Source: Luteitalea sp. (lineage in GTDB: Bacteria > Acidobacteriota > Vicinamibacteria > Vicinamibacterales > Vicinamibacteraceae). Taken from it: a stretch of DNA of 64,000 nucleotides. Below, one piece after another: positions 18,792 through 28,105 of this stretch (within the stretch, counting starts at the first letter, position 1; the number at the start of each line of letters is the position of its first letter). Made by a program: the position numbers and the translations under genes. The stretch is from the NCBI GenBank assembly GCA_009377605.1, contig WHTT01000010.1, positions 44,619-108,618 of the forward strand. The letters are read 5' to 3'. The notes beneath the pieces were generated by a model. It searched no databases and had not been told where the DNA came from. It saw only the letters and a program-made list of their open reading frames with translations.

Positions 18792-19174
18792 CGGTCTATC
18801 TCGCCACAGCGCAGGTGCGAGCGCTGCACGAAGCCCTTGTCCGCCAGTTCGGTGGTAGCCAGGGCATTCGCGATGCAGGCGCCTTGGAAGCTGCTCTCGC
18901 CAGGCCGGCCATGACGTTTGGCGGGGAGGATCTCTATCCCGACGTTCACACGAAGGCCGGCGCGCTCCTCCACTCGCTCGTCCTCAATCACGCGTTCGTC
19001 GATGGTAACAAGCGCGCCGGAGTGGCGGCGGCCGAGTTGTTTCTCCAACTCAACGGGTGGCTGCTCGACGCGACTGACGAGGAGTTCGAGGTGCTCACGC
19101 TCGACACCGCCCAGGGTAACATCGAGCCCGAGGCGCTTGCGATCTGGTTTCGTCAGCACAGCCGTCCGATGTAG
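18788..19174 (+). CDS. doc: Fic/Doc-family (death-on-curing) toxin
   Basis: The 128-residue protein matches the Doc branch of the Fic fold. The catalytic loop HAFVDGNKR lies at residues 68-76; Doc toxins use this loop to phosphorylate and stop elongation factor EF-Tu. The N-terminal flap region with the conserved GIRDAGALEAALARP is also present, and all motif residues look intact, so the toxin should be active. It follows the AbrB-type antitoxin with a four-base ATGA overlap. Doc is classically paired with Phd; pairing with an AbrB/MazE-type antitoxin is a common alternative on chromosomes. Confidence 0.92.
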   Translation: MTVYLATAQVRALHEALVRQFGGSQGIRDAGALEAALARPAMTFGGEDLYPDVHTKAGALLHSLVLNHAFVDGNKRAGVAAAELFLQLNGWLLDATDEEFEVLTLDTAQGNIEPEALAIWFRQHSRPM

Positions 19175-19287
19175 GTCATACCTTAAGGTCGGGGCAGCCA
19201 ACGATCCAAAGTCCAGCACACGCCGGTAGACTTGCCAGCATTGGCGTTTTGACAGCGCGCATGCCCTTTGGGTAGCATGCGCGTACT

Positions 19288-20124
19288 GTGCCCGAAGCAC
19301 CCCGGTTTGCCATCACGCCCGATGAGCAACAGCTCGCCGCGGTCGAGCGTGACCTTCGCTTTCATCCGTCGCCCGTCACCGCGCCGCGCACGCTGACGGC
19401 CGCGCAGCTGGAATCGTTCGATCGCGAGGGCTATCTCAGGCCCATTCGTATCTTCGAGGATGAAGAGATCACCGCGATTCGGCGGTACTTCGACGATCTG
19501 CTCGCCCGCACCGTCGCGGCCGGCGGCGACAGCTACTCCATCAGTTCGGCCCACCTCCGCTACGGCCGTGTCTACGACCTGTTGACCGACGCACGTATCG
19601 TTGCCTGTGTGCGGGATCTGCTGGGCGAGAGTGTCGTGGGGTGGGGCTCACATTTCTTCTGCAAGATGCCGGGAGATGGCAAGGCGGTGGCCTGGCACCA
19701 AGACGCGAGCTACTGGCCGTTGACGCCATCGAAGACCGTGACGGTCTGGCTCGCCATCGATCGAGCGGATCGCCAGAACGGCTGCATGCGCTTCATTGCC
19801 AGCTCACACTGGGTCGGGCATCTCACGTACCGGCCGAGCGATGCGGCGGAGCACAATGTCCTCACGCAGACCATCGAGAATCCGGAGCAGTACGGCGCGA
19901 TCGTGAACGACGAGCTGGAGGCGGGCGAGATCTCGATTCACGCAGATCTCCTTCTGCACGGCTCTGAGGCGAACGAATCGAATCGGCGACGGTGTGGCTT
20001 GACGCTGCGCTACTGCACGGCCGACGTCCGCGCCCACAATGGCTGGAACGCGAAAGGCGTCGTTCTCGTTGGCACCGACGCCGACGGGCATTGGGCGAAC
20101 CCGCCCCGTCCGGCTGTTGACTAA
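19288..20124 (+). CDS. Phytanoyl-CoA dioxygenase (PhyH) family oxygenase
   Basis: The 278-residue protein is of the Fe(II)/2-oxoglutarate-dependent PhyH type. The iron-binding HxD is in WHQDASYW and the distal His with the oxoglutarate arginine is in LLLHGSEANESNRRRCGLTLRY; both halves of the jelly-roll look complete. LTAAQLESFDREGYL is the usual N-terminal signature. The family hydroxylates or halogenates varied small molecules, so the substrate cannot be given. The start codon is GTG with no strong ribosome site, so the exact start is uncertain. It is convergent with the GH38 gene, with a 43-base gap. Confidence 0.88.
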   Translation: MPEAPRFAITPDEQQLAAVERDLRFHPSPVTAPRTLTAAQLESFDREGYLRPIRIFEDEEITAIRRYFDDLLARTVAAGGDSYSISSAHLRYGRVYDLLTDARIVACVRDLLGESVVGWGSHFFCKMPGDGKAVAWHQDASYWPLTPSKTVTVWLAIDRADRQNGCMRFIASSHWVGHLTYRPSDAAEHNVLTQTIENPEQYGAIVNDELEAGEISIHADLLLHGSEANESNRRRCGLTLRYCTADVRAHNGWNAKGVVLVGTDADGHWANPPRPAVD

Positions 20125-20167
20125 TCCCGGCACGCTGTTTCGCTACGCACCGGTAACGGGTTCCGCT

Positions 20168-23100
20168 TCACTGAGCGCCCGCGACGTCGAGCGTCAGGAT
20201 CCCTTGGGGAGGTACCGCATCGTTGGGGCGCTTGCCTTTCACGGGCTCACCGTTTGCGTTTACCACGGTAACGGTGCGCGGAGACGTCCGCCAATCGAGT
20301 GAGGGCCGTACGGGTGCCGTTCCGGCGTTGAAGAGACGCACGCGCAGAGATCCGCCATCTGGGGCTCTCTTCACCGACGTAACAACGAGGGTCGTGCCGC
20401 TCTCGCGACCTTGCACCTCGCCGCGGACCGTGACCAACGGCTCCGGCTTTCGGCTGGTCGGGCTCACTGCCGCTGTCAGCAGCGGGTGTCGGACCTCGGC
20501 GGCCGCACGATAGGCCGCCGCGCTATCGAAGGAGCCGTGCGGCACGATCGTATAGCGGAACGAAACCGCCCCCGATTGGCTGGCCTTGTAGTTGGTGCTC
20601 CAGAAGTTGTTCATCACCCATGAGTAGAGGAGTGGCGAGCTCTCGAGAGTCGACTTCCAGCCGACTGCGTTCGCGTCCGTGGCGATCGCGCCCACCTGAA
20701 CCATGAGCGCGTCGGGGGTCACGAGCGTGACGCCCCGATCCTGAGTCGAGACGTCGACCCAGTCGCGCGCTGTGAGGTAGTTCATCGACGAGCCTGGTAT
20801 TTGCTCTTCGCCGACCTGATAGTGTCCCCACGCCGTACCGACGCGTGTGACGGCGCCAGACAGATTGAATGGGAACGCGAAGGAGACGGATTCTGGCTGG
20901 CGGACATCCAGTTTGACGATCTTGTCGGTGATCGACACACGAGGCTGATCCCGAACCAGCCGGATACGCTGTTGCAGCGCGCTCGCGCCGGGCACCTGGT
21001 CGCTCGACACCACGAGCGTCCAGACGAGCGGTCCGGCATCCTCCACCACGATTCGCGGCGATTTGTCTGGGATCCTCGAGTTGCCCCCTTCTGGCTTGCG
21101 CCCTTCCTGATAGATATAAGTGTTGAGCCCCGGCCAGCGCGAGTGGTCCACCCAGTTGCCGTCCGCGCCCTGCATGCGCAGCTGCCGAATGGCGCCACTC
21201 TGCGGGTCGACATCCACAGAGATAGAACCGTTGTAAATGCCATGTGCTGACGTGTCGCCGACGACCGTAGTGACTGCGGGGTTGACCTGCAGTGGCTGTG
21301 TGGCCGTTTGATCGGGGCCAACCCGATGGTTCGCCTCATCGTCCTCCCGCGCTGCGACCGTTGCTCGACCGATGCGATAACGCGAGACGCCGAGTCCCGG
21401 CACGTTCTCGGCGAGGAAGGCGAGCTCGCCGGATGCGAGGCGCTGGGATGGCGCTTGCCGTCCATCGTCGTCGACGATCAGGTCGTTGGGCACGAGCAGA
21501 CTGGCCGGAAGCAGAACCAGCTCCGTGCGTGGCCATGAGAGCGTGTTGTAGACGTCGATGGTCGTGGCTGAAGCACCAGGAGGCTCATCTGGGCTCGACG
21601 ATGGCGCGGCAGTCTGCCCATCGCTGCCATTGGTGGCCAGCGCGCCCCCATCATCAGCGCTCAGGTCAGCCCCTCCGAGCGCCTGAGTCAGCAGCGCGCG
21701 AGACTGTGCGTCGGCTGCCTCCGCGAAGGCGCGCTTTCCCGCCCATTGCTCGTGAACGGACGGCTCGTCCGGCTGGCTGATGCTGTTCCACGCGCCCCAT
21801 GTGTGCTCGTTGTACAGCAGCACATTCCGCCATGCGGAGCTGAAGTCCACACCCTCGGCTGGCCCAGAGGCATCGGGCGCGCTCGCTTCCTCACAAGCCT
21901 TCGCGCCACAGCGGATTGCGCCGACGGTCGCCGCCTGCACGAGCCGCGCAGACGAGGCGAGGTTCGTCACGGTTTCTGCGGCGGTGGAGTACGCGCCGTC
22001 CTCCCAGTAGGGCGTGAGCTCGCCGCGCCGTACCGGCAGCGACTTGCCGTACCGCGCCTCGAACGCTTCAAAGGCCTGCGAGGCCGTGGCAATCACGAGG
22101 CGCGGTGTCTCGTGCGTGGCGTTCCAGTTGTACACGGCGTTCGACAAGGTCTCGTCCGGCGGTCCATTGTCCGAGCCGATGTTGTAGCGAAGCAGCGTCA
22201 GATCGTACGGGAATTCCCTGCTCGTCAGCCCGTCGATGTAGTCCAGCAGTCGGCGCTCGTCCAGCCGCATGGCCTCCCGATAGCGAAGGCCGGTATGAAA
22301 GAGCGAGTACCCCGCAAGGTGCACCCACGCCAGCACGCGCTCCTCTCCAGATGGCGATTCCCAATAGAACGGTCGATCGCCGAGCGCGTTGATGATGTGC
22401 CCGATACGGTCTCCGCGGTTCGTGCCCATCGAGAAGTACTTCACACCGCGGCTGGCCAGAGTGGGCACCATGCCCCACGTGTAACCGGGCACGTCGCTAA
22501 TCCACGCTGTTTGCAGCGGAACCTCGAGTGAGCTCGTCAGTCGGTGCGCTGCCTCGGTCATCTCCACCAGTTCCTCGCCGTTTGCGAGGCCTGTCAGCTG
22601 ATTCGCGTAGAGCGCCGGGATTTCAATCAAACCGGATCGCACCATCGCTTCGAACTGCTGACGCTCTTCCGGAGAAGCGCGGCTCAAAAACGCCTCGATC
22701 GGCCAGATGCCCTCTTGCACCCAATGGAAGCGTGAGTCCGGCGAAGCGCCCGTCGACTGTGCCGCGAGCCGTGTCGCGCGCCGCAGGTTCTCGACTTGAA
22801 TGTCCTCGACTTCGCGCTGCCGGTGCGTGTAGCCAATGTCCAGGTGCGAATGATGTAGCAGGTAGACGGTCATCCGCCGGACGGGCTCCATCCGCAGCGC
22901 CTCGTCCAGCACCAGCGTGTTATCGATAGCCACTCGCACCGGGAGCGTGGTCTCCGTCGTCGCCTCGGGCACTTGCAAGCGGATCTCGGAGTAGCCGCGC
23001 GGCACGCGTTGCCCCAGGCGAGCTTCACCGGCATCGATCGTCACGCTCTTCGATCTGCCAAAGTGCGCGACCTCCACGCGTAGCTCTTGCCGCGTGCCGT

Positions 23101-23815
23101 CCAGTCGCCGGATGATGCTCGGCAACCGACGAACGCGCGCGTGCGGCTGGACGTCGTAAGGGAACAACATCAGCCATCGGTCGCTCGCACCCGATTCGCC
23201 GGCCAGACGAAGGGTGATCGGAGCGCCCGGCCGATACGCGCCGGCGGGCAGCCGGAGCAGCCCGTGGCCCGAGAGGTCCCCGTTGCGATCGGTGTGAAAG
23301 AGGTCGACGATCAGCTCGGCCCCATTCGACGCGGTGAGAGCGATCTCGCGCTGCGACTCGCTCGCCGGGCTCTGCAGCTCGAACCGCGTCGTCGGCCCGG
23401 CCTCGAGCTGCCACTTGTGGACATCTTCATCGACGTCGACGCTCAGCAGAAAGGCGAGGGTCAGCCCGCGAGTCATCTCGAATGGGATCGTCGCGGACTC
23501 GCACGTGGCGACGTTCTCCCCCTTCGTGGCGCGTGAGACGATCGCCATCGTGGAGTCGCGGTGTGCCGACTCGTAGCGCTGGAGTCTCTGACCCTCCTGC
23601 GGACGAATACAGCCGCTGACGAGCGGCCGCTGGTCGCCTCCCCACAGCGAGTCGCTGACGTTCTGACCGCCGTCACCGGCTGCATGGAGAGGAGAGGCTG
23701 CCTGCTGCGTGTGAGCGAGCGTGATGACCGACGCGAGGGCGAGGATTCGTATGAAGAGCGCCCACGCGACACGCGCGGCGGGCCGGCTACCGGTCGTAGA
23801 GCCTCGAGCGACCAT
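20168..23815 (-). CDS. Exported GH38-family glycosidase (alpha-mannosidase-like)
   Basis: The 1215-residue protein starts with a probable signal sequence (WALFIRILALASVITLAHTQ). After about 300 residues of beta-rich sequence comes the GH38 catalytic barrel. It opens with LLHHSHLDIGYTHRQ (zinc-binding His and Asp), followed by WISDVPGYTWGMVPTLASRG, whose Asp corresponds to the family nucleophile. HLAGYSLFH and YNEHTWGAWNS are further barrel motifs. A long C-terminal beta-sandwich typical of GH38 enzymes completes it. GH38 enzymes remove alpha-mannosyl or related residues. The ATG overlaps the possible ATG of the divergent glycosyltransferase gene (CATG), so the two genes could share control. 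Confidence 0.85.
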   Translation of the reverse strand: MVARGSTTGSRPAARVAWALFIRILALASVITLAHTQQAASPLHAAGDGGQNVSDSLWGGDQRPLVSGCIRPQEGQRLQRYESAHRDSTMAIVSRATKGENVATCESATIPFEMTRGLTLAFLLSVDVDEDVHKWQLEAGPTTRFELQSPASESQREIALTASNGAELIVDLFHTDRNGDLSGHGLLRLPAGAYRPGAPITLRLAGESGASDRWLMLFPYDVQPHARVRRLPSIIRRLDGTRQELRVEVAHFGRSKSVTIDAGEARLGQRVPRGYSEIRLQVPEATTETTLPVRVAIDNTLVLDEALRMEPVRRMTVYLLHHSHLDIGYTHRQREVEDIQVENLRRATRLAAQSTGASPDSRFHWVQEGIWPIEAFLSRASPEERQQFEAMVRSGLIEIPALYANQLTGLANGEELVEMTEAAHRLTSSLEVPLQTAWISDVPGYTWGMVPTLASRGVKYFSMGTNRGDRIGHIINALGDRPFYWESPSGEERVLAWVHLAGYSLFHTGLRYREAMRLDERRLLDYIDGLTSREFPYDLTLLRYNIGSDNGPPDETLSNAVYNWNATHETPRLVIATASQAFEAFEARYGKSLPVRRGELTPYWEDGAYSTAAETVTNLASSARLVQAATVGAIRCGAKACEEASAPDASGPAEGVDFSSAWRNVLLYNEHTWGAWNSISQPDEPSVHEQWAGKRAFAEAADAQSRALLTQALGGADLSADDGGALATNGSDGQTAAPSSSPDEPPGASATTIDVYNTLSWPRTELVLLPASLLVPNDLIVDDDGRQAPSQRLASGELAFLAENVPGLGVSRYRIGRATVAAREDDEANHRVGPDQTATQPLQVNPAVTTVVGDTSAHGIYNGSISVDVDPQSGAIRQLRMQGADGNWVDHSRWPGLNTYIYQEGRKPEGGNSRIPDKSPRIVVEDAGPLVWTLVVSSDQVPGASALQQRIRLVRDQPRVSITDKIVKLDVRQPESVSFAFPFNLSGAVTRVGTAWGHYQVGEEQIPGSSMNYLTARDWVDVSTQDRGVTLVTPDALMVQVGAIATDANAVGWKSTLESSPLLYSWVMNNFWSTNYKASQSGAVSFRYTIVPHGSFDSAAAYRAAAEVRHPLLTAAVSPTSRKPEPLVTVRGEVQGRESGTTLVVTSVKRAPDGGSLRVRLFNAGTAPVRPSLDWRTSPRTVTVVNANGEPVKGKRPNDAVPPQGILTLDVAGAQ

Positions 23816-26762
23816 GCTTCGTATGCTACCGCAACCTAGCTACACTTCTACTGTGATCGCTTCAATCCGTTTTCTCGCGCCAGGGTTGCTCGCGGGCCTC
23901 GGCGCGTGGTGCACTGCGGCTCGACTCGATGTGGTTCCCGGCACCGACGGCCCAATCCGCGTGGCCCTGTTCGCGCCGATCTGGTGGCTCATCTTCTCGA
24001 CCGTGGCGGGGGCCGGGCTGGTGCTGCTCGCAGGTGAAGCGCTGCCATGGCTGGCGCGGCGCGTCGGAGACCGCCACGTCAGTCGTGAGGCTGCCAGGGC
24101 TGCCCTGTGGCCGTTTGCAGCCGCCTCCCTCATCGCGCTCCCGTATCTGCCCTGGCTTCCAGACAAGCTTCCGGTGCTGACGGTCCTCGCAGGCCCTGGC
24201 CGGTGGCTCGTGTGGGGCATCGCTGTAGCCGAGACGGCTTGGGCCGTCATTGGTGCAGCGTGGTCGAATCGCGCACAGGTTTTGGTCGAGGCGGATGGGC
24301 GCCCGGCGGCCCCGGGATTCTCGCGAACCGCGCGTGTGAGGTTTCCAGTTGCAATCCTCATCCTTGGGCTGATCGCGACCGGCGCGGCCGCGGCCAAGCT
24401 CACCGGGACGGTGTTGTTCCCGGGGGGCGACGAGCCGCACTACCTGATCATTGCCCAGAGCCTCTGGCGTGATGGCGATTTGCAGATTGAGAACAACCAC
24501 CAGCGGCGCGACTACGCGGAGTACTTTCGCGGGCGCGAGCTGCAGCCGCACACCCTCGCCCGCGGCAAAGACGAAGAGGTCTATTCCGTCCATCCAGTTG
24601 GGCTGCCGGTACTGCTCGCGCCGGTCTACGCGTTTGCCGGCTACGGCGGCGCCGCGTCCGTCGTTGTGCTGATGGCGTGCACGGCCGGAGCGGTCATGAC
24701 GAGCTGGGTGGCACGCCTGACCGGTAGCGTGGGCGCGGCCGCCTTCTCCTGGGCAGCGCTTCTGCTCGGCGCGCCGCTGTTCTACAACGCGTTTGCCATT
24801 TATCCCGAGGTGCCCGCCGCGTTGGCGGTGACGCTGGCGTTCACCCTCTCGGCGCCCACGCGTCAGCGCACGGCTAACCCGTCCGAGCCTGTGATGAGCA
24901 GCCGACGAGCGCTTGCATGCGGCCTCGCCATTGCCGCGCTGCCCTGGCTCAGCACCAAATATGCGTTGATGGCCGGGGCGCTCGGTCTGGTTGTTCTCGG
25001 CCGGCTCTGGTTGCCATTCGGTCGCCTGTCCACTGCCTCCGCGCCTCCGCTCCAGCAGCCAGCACCCGGCACCCAGCAGCCTCGCTGGCGACGATGCGTT
25101 GTTCCGACCATTGCTGTGGCCCTGCCCTGCTTCGTGAGCCTGATCGGGTGGCTTCTCTTCTTCAAGCTCATATGGGACAGCTGGTCGCCAATGGCCGCTT
25201 ATGGGACGCAGCGCGAGACGAGTCTCGCATACCTCCCGTACGGCGGACCGGGCCTGCTCTTCGATCAGGAATACGGCGTGGTGGCCTTTGCGCCCATCCT
25301 GTTCCTCGGCTTGACAGGGCTCGTCTCGATGGTCCGTCGGCCTGGCCATCTCCGCCGGCTCGGCATCGAGATCGCGCTGGTCTTTGCCGCGCTTCTCGGC
25401 GTGGTCGGCGCCTTTCATCTATGGTGGGGTGGGACCGCGATCGTGGGCCGGCCGATCGTGTCGGCGCTCTGGCTTTTCGCGCTTCCCATTGCGTGGCAGC
25501 ACCGCCGCGCGGCCGGGCAGCCAGTTCGCCGCGCTGTGTATCGTCTCGTGCTATGGATCGGCCTGGCGATCACCGTGACCGTGGGCGTCGCGCAGCAGGG
25601 GCTTCTGTTGAACGCCAATCGAGACGGTACGTCGCAACTGCTCGACTATCTCTCACCGGCCTGGCCGCTGACGGCAATGCTGCCCACCTACATTGCGTCG
25701 GGCGTCGGACAGGCCTTGACGACGACCGTCTGCTGGGTAGCAGTGGCGCTTGGTGCCGGCTGGTTACTGAAGCGTGCTGATCGTCTGCCGGCGCTGGCGG
25801 CTCGCCCGCGGCTCGCGGCCATCGTCGCTCTGGGCGGCGCAGTTCTCCTGCTCTCATCGCTCGTGCCGCTGGTGACGAGCCGTCCGGTGAGCTCCGTCGC
25901 ATCGATGAGCTCACGTACGCAAGTATCGCTGCTCGACGGCTTCGACAGCACAGTGCGGCCGTGGGCCATCCGGTACGATCCGATGCAAGCGATCGATCCC
26001 AGCGAGGTCCCATCGCTCTTCACGCTCACGGCGCATCCGGCTCCACAGCTCATGCAAGAGCGCGGTCTGTTGGGGGGCCGACTAACTCTGCCCGCGGGAC
26101 GGTATCGAGTTGAGCTCCAGAGCACGGAGACACGAGGCTCTGTTGCAGAGGGGGAGTTTGGGCTTCAGCTAGGGCAACTCGGTGGGCCGGTCCAACGTTG
26201 GCCAGTTCGCCTCGGCCCTGGCGAAGCGTGGCAGGCTGAGTTCGAGCTGCCGATTGACGTCAACTACGTTGGCTTCGTCGGCTCTCGAGCGCTCGAGCAG
26301 CACTCGGCGGAGATCAGGGTGACGCCTCTCGCGGTCGTCAACGTGCGCGATCGACAGTCCCGCCTCGATGTTGCGAGCGCGCGGACGTATGGATCCGCGC
26401 AGGTCATTGCACACGACCATCGCGCTTGGCTGGAGCCCGCCGGACTCTGGGTGCAGGGCCGTGCCAGCGTACCGCTCACCCTCTGGCGTCCGGGGAATCG
26501 CCGCGCCAAGCTGATCGTGCACGCCCGGTTGGTGCCGGTTACCGTCACGGCGGTCACGGCTACGACCCGCGATCGCTACACTCTCGGTCTTGGCGAGAGC
26601 GCTGACCTCTGGATTCCCCTCGATGCGCGAGGTGTCGGTCATGTGCTCGTCACCTCCTCCAATGGCAGTCTGCCCAGCACGATCATCGAGGGAAGCCCGG
26701 ACAGGCGCTATTTGGGTTGCTGGATCGAGATTGGGGACAGTGCCCGACAGATGCGGGGGTAA
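23814..26762 (+). CDS. Polytopic GT-C-type glycosyltransferase with C-terminal soluble domain
   Basis: The product is about 980 residues with a dozen or so hydrophobic helices in the first 700. The first large loop after the opening helices carries GGDEPHYLIIAQSLW and ENNHQRRDY, followed by YSVHPVGLPVLLAPVYA. This Asp-Glu-Pro-His loop is typical of GT-C (ArnT/PMT-like) enzymes that use lipid-linked sugars. The last 250 residues are soluble and beta-rich, so probably extracytoplasmic. Start is uncertain: ATG 23814 overlaps the start of the divergent GH38 gene, and ATG 23823 or GTG 23853 are alternatives with the same first helix. The 3' end overlaps a small gene on the other strand. Acceptor unknown; the adjoining GH38 hints at glycan work. 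Confidence 0.75.
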   Translation: MLRMLPQPSYTSTVIASIRFLAPGLLAGLGAWCTAARLDVVPGTDGPIRVALFAPIWWLIFSTVAGAGLVLLAGEALPWLARRVGDRHVSREAARAALWPFAAASLIALPYLPWLPDKLPVLTVLAGPGRWLVWGIAVAETAWAVIGAAWSNRAQVLVEADGRPAAPGFSRTARVRFPVAILILGLIATGAAAAKLTGTVLFPGGDEPHYLIIAQSLWRDGDLQIENNHQRRDYAEYFRGRELQPHTLARGKDEEVYSVHPVGLPVLLAPVYAFAGYGGAASVVVLMACTAGAVMTSWVARLTGSVGAAAFSWAALLLGAPLFYNAFAIYPEVPAALAVTLAFTLSAPTRQRTANPSEPVMSSRRALACGLAIAALPWLSTKYALMAGALGLVVLGRLWLPFGRLSTASAPPLQQPAPGTQQPRWRRCVVPTIAVALPCFVSLIGWLLFFKLIWDSWSPMAAYGTQRETSLAYLPYGGPGLLFDQEYGVVAFAPILFLGLTGLVSMVRRPGHLRRLGIEIALVFAALLGVVGAFHLWWGGTAIVGRPIVSALWLFALPIAWQHRRAAGQPVRRAVYRLVLWIGLAITVTVGVAQQGLLLNANRDGTSQLLDYLSPAWPLTAMLPTYIASGVGQALTTTVCWVAVALGAGWLLKRADRLPALAARPRLAAIVALGGAVLLLSSLVPLVTSRPVSSVASMSSRTQVSLLDGFDSTVRPWAIRYDPMQAIDPSEVPSLFTLTAHPAPQLMQERGLLGGRLTLPAGRYRVELQSTETRGSVAEGEFGLQLGQLGGPVQRWPVRLGPGEAWQAEFELPIDVNYVGFVGSRALEQHSAEIRVTPLAVVNVRDRQSRLDVASARTYGSAQVIAHDHRAWLEPAGLWVQGRASVPLTLWRPGNRRAKLIVHARLVPVTVTAVTATTRDRYTLGLGESADLWIPLDARGVGHVLVTSSNGSLPSTIIEGSPDRRYLGCWIEIGDSARQMRG

Positions 26763-26998
26763 CGGACACGACGAAGGAGCTCCGCAAGCTTGACGTGGGC
26801 CGCGAGGTCGCGTTGGCGGTCCTCGAGGTCCGGCCAGCCAGGACGCTGGCGAATTGCCTGACGCCGGAGCTCGTCTGCGATGCGGAGGCCTTCCGAGGGA
26901 CCAAGCCGTCCGATTCGAGCGGCCCAATACGCATCTTTGGCGTCGCGGGCAGCCGACCAATCGCGCGACATGTAGCGCCGGATATCGCGTACGATCAT
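26708..26998 (-). CDS. Small basic helical protein, conserved-looking, function unknown
   Basis: The 96-residue protein reads as a compact charged helical domain: MSRDWSAARDAKDAYWAARI, LGPSEGLRIADELRRQA, then AAHVKLAELLRRV. I recall short hypothetical proteins of this pattern in other bacteria but cannot name a family. The ATG has a weak AGAG upstream. It diverges from the DUF2278 gene with only about 31 bases between starts. Its 3' end overlaps the end of the glycosyltransferase gene by 55 bases in antisense. Codon use and amino-acid composition look more protein-like than the competing plus-strand frame in the same interval. Confidence 0.55.
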   Translation of the reverse strand: MIVRDIRRYMSRDWSAARDAKDAYWAARIGRLGPSEGLRIADELRRQAIRQRPGWPDLEDRQRDLAAHVKLAELLRRVRYPRICRALSPISIQQPK

Positions 26999-27042
26999 GT
27001 CTCTATAGTAGTCCAGTTAGGAGGTCTTCGTGCCACTCCAGG

Positions 27043-27663
27043 ATGGGTACGGCGTCTTTGATCGGGACGATCGATCGATACTTTCGTGACGACCCAGATG
27101 ATTTTGGCCGTTATTACCATGGCAACCTCATCGTGGCCGCCCCCGCGGGCCACTACCGGTGTGCCATCGACGTCGACTCGAAGCAATCAGCGGTCGGCGT
27201 GGAATGGAGGACGGTGCTGCTAGGAGCCACGCATCTCGAGCAGGTACTCTCGCTTGGCTCTGGCTATCACCCGTTGACCAGCCGTCCGAGCGCCGGCGCG
27301 CTCGATTACATGCGAAGCCCGATGCTGGCCCTATCCAACGGATGCTCATTGCCCGACGCCACAGCCGTGTGGAAGCGCGGCACAGGGCTCGAGGCGCTCG
27401 AGGATCTCGAGCCGCTCGTGCAGGTCACGCAGGACGGCAACCTTGCCGTGCTCGTCTACGGTGAGCCTTTTGCCACGGGGCTGGGGATGCACAATGTCCA
27501 TCAGGACCAGGGTGATCCACCAGGCTCTCCCTGGTCCCTGGAAAACGGCATCTGGCAAGACGGCTGCACCATCCTTCAACAAACCGCTGACACATACGTC
27601 GCCTTCATGAACAAGTTCAGCTCGCAGTCGTATCGAACCGACGAGGATGGACGTCCCGTGTAG
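27043..27663 (+). CDS. DUF2278 (YukJ-like) protein with apparent 5' frameshift
   Basis: From the ATG at 27043 the frame gives 206 residues that match DUF2278 along their length: GNLIVAAPAGHYRCAIDVDSK, ALDYMRSPML, GLGMHNVHQDQGD, NGIWQDGCTI and FMNKFSSQSYRTDEDGRPV. The family start, MPLQDGYGV, is instead encoded from a GTG at 27030 behind a perfect AGGAGG. That frame then runs into TGA at 27087 because GTCTTTGATC has one T too many to reach the main frame. Either the gene is broken, or translation begins at the internal ATG, or the base is an assembly error. The role of DUF2278 proteins is not established. Confidence 0.75.
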   Translation: MGTASLIGTIDRYFRDDPDDFGRYYHGNLIVAAPAGHYRCAIDVDSKQSAVGVEWRTVLLGATHLEQVLSLGSGYHPLTSRPSAGALDYMRSPMLALSNGCSLPDATAVWKRGTGLEALEDLEPLVQVTQDGNLAVLVYGEPFATGLGMHNVHQDQGDPPGSPWSLENGIWQDGCTILQQTADTYVAFMNKFSSQSYRTDEDGRPV

Positions 27664-28105
27664 CAATTGCCACGCCGCCCTGTGCCCCATCTCTCCGATT
27701 GCCTGCCGCCCATCGCCGCAGGTCGCGCGTATGTGTCATGTGTAGTACCTGATTCCGCACCTCGGGAAGTCTGTATTCTTGTTTGGGTTGCGCTGAACCG
27801 ACAGCCCACGCACTTCGTTCCCTCATTCAGGCAGGTTCAGAGTCTACGAGCGCCGATGGTCTGGATTCTGCACCGGGCCCGCATGCACCCTGAATCGCAG
27901 CAGTTGTGGGCTACCCGTAGGTTGGCGTAGTAGCTTCCGCACCCGAGTAGTACGTACTCGCATTTACTGTGCACTAAGCAGTGCTAGCGAGCACTTCGTT
28001 CCCCCAAAGCACGAGCACATGGCAACGGCACCCCTCCAAAGGACTGGGCAGGGATCTTGCCTCCTCGCCAGACGTGCGCGGAGCACGACACAGGAGATGT
28101 CACCG
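27664..28105. other. Gene-free 440-base stretch
   Basis: No coding sequence or repeat is supported. A small inverted repeat GAGTA...TACTC lies near 27944-27958. By eye the stretch is less GC-rich than most of the window, like the genes that follow. It must hold the promoter for the secreted EF-hand-like gene at 28106. Confidence 0.4.

Noticed and set aside
23862..25418. 518-residue minus-strand frame opposite the GT-C gene
   Set aside because: Arg/Gly-rich with no motif; the plus strand encodes clear membrane helices and the GGDEPHYL loop.
26717..27061. 114-residue plus-strand frame before DUF2278
   Set aside because: It competes with a more protein-like minus-strand frame and would overlap the DUF2278 ribosome site.
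27667..27930. 87-residue plus-strand frame
   Set aside because: No ribosome site, motif or recognisable composition; it starts right after the DUF2278 stop.
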